The notes beneath the pieces are model-generated. The model did no database searches. It saw only the letters and a list, made by a program, of their open reading frames with translations, and had not been told where the DNA came from. A stretch of 22,841 nucleotides of DNA from Gelria sp. (lineage in GTDB: Bacteria; Bacillota; Syntrophomonadia; Syntrophomonadales; Syntrophomonadaceae): assembly GCA_012839665.1 (NCBI GenBank), contig DUMX01000263.1, positions 1 to 22,841 on the forward strand, read 5' to 3'. The translations under genes were made by a program, and so were the position numbers. This document shows, piece by piece, positions 22,820 through 22,841 of the stretch (the first letter of the stretch is position 1; each line of letters starts with the position of its first letter).

Positions 22820-22841
22820 CAACGGAGTATTAAAATAAAAA
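22819..22841 (+). repeat. 23-base direct repeat, right copy at window end
   Basis: Identical to 22640-22662. Directly preceded by the right arm of the tRNA inverted repeat. Confidence 0.85.

Overview
The window looks like DNA from an anaerobic, endospore-forming Firmicute (class Clostridia, perhaps of the syntrophic or Peptococcaceae type). The reasons are a BofA sporulation gene, a large Bacillus-type SRP RNA, the Bacillus-like order SRP RNA-dnaX-ybaB-recR-yaaL-bofA, T-box leaders, sigma-A-like promoters, three ferredoxin-dependent 2-oxoacid oxidoreductases and a multiheme nitrite reductase. No species can be named from the sequence alone. The left edge cuts a 16S rRNA gene and the right edge lies in a repeated tRNA-Ser structure, so the window is probably a whole contig bounded by repeats.

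Layout, left to right. 1-567: the 5' third of a 16S rRNA gene on the minus strand, with its leader and promoter. 706-4257: a minus-strand operon of a P-loop NTPase followed by korABCD. 4464-8025: the minus-strand information-processing cluster (SRP RNA, dnaX, ybaB, recR, yaaL, bofA). 8148-9051: endonuclease IV. 9237-12780: a plus-strand cluster nrfH-nrfA-resB-ccsA, encoding an ammonia-forming cytochrome c nitrite reductase and a System II cytochrome c maturation pair. 12803-17122: a minus-strand operon behind a T-box leader (best read as Ile), encoding gamma, delta, alpha and beta subunits of a Por/Vor-type oxidoreductase plus a degenerate CbiET-like protein. 17209-22080: a second minus-strand operon behind a Leu-type T-box with a perfect consensus promoter, encoding gamma, delta, alpha, beta and a family I-type CoA-transferase. 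22174-22437: a HicB-like antitoxin with a broken hicA. 22437-22841: tRNA-Ser(GGA), then a 54-bp inverted repeat built from a tRNA-Ser(CGA) gene.

The most interesting theme is the pair of 2-oxoacid:ferredoxin oxidoreductase operons placed under amino-acid-starvation riboswitches. T-boxes switch genes on when a tRNA is uncharged, so these enzymes are probably anabolic: reductive carboxylation of branched-chain acyl-CoAs to 2-oxoacids for Leu (and probably Ile) synthesis. The CoA-transferase would activate the branched-chain fatty acid. The nrf-ccs block is a self-contained nitrite-to-ammonium module. Its NrfA carries the KxRH signature and has lost a calcium-ligand Glu, pointing to the calcium-independent class.
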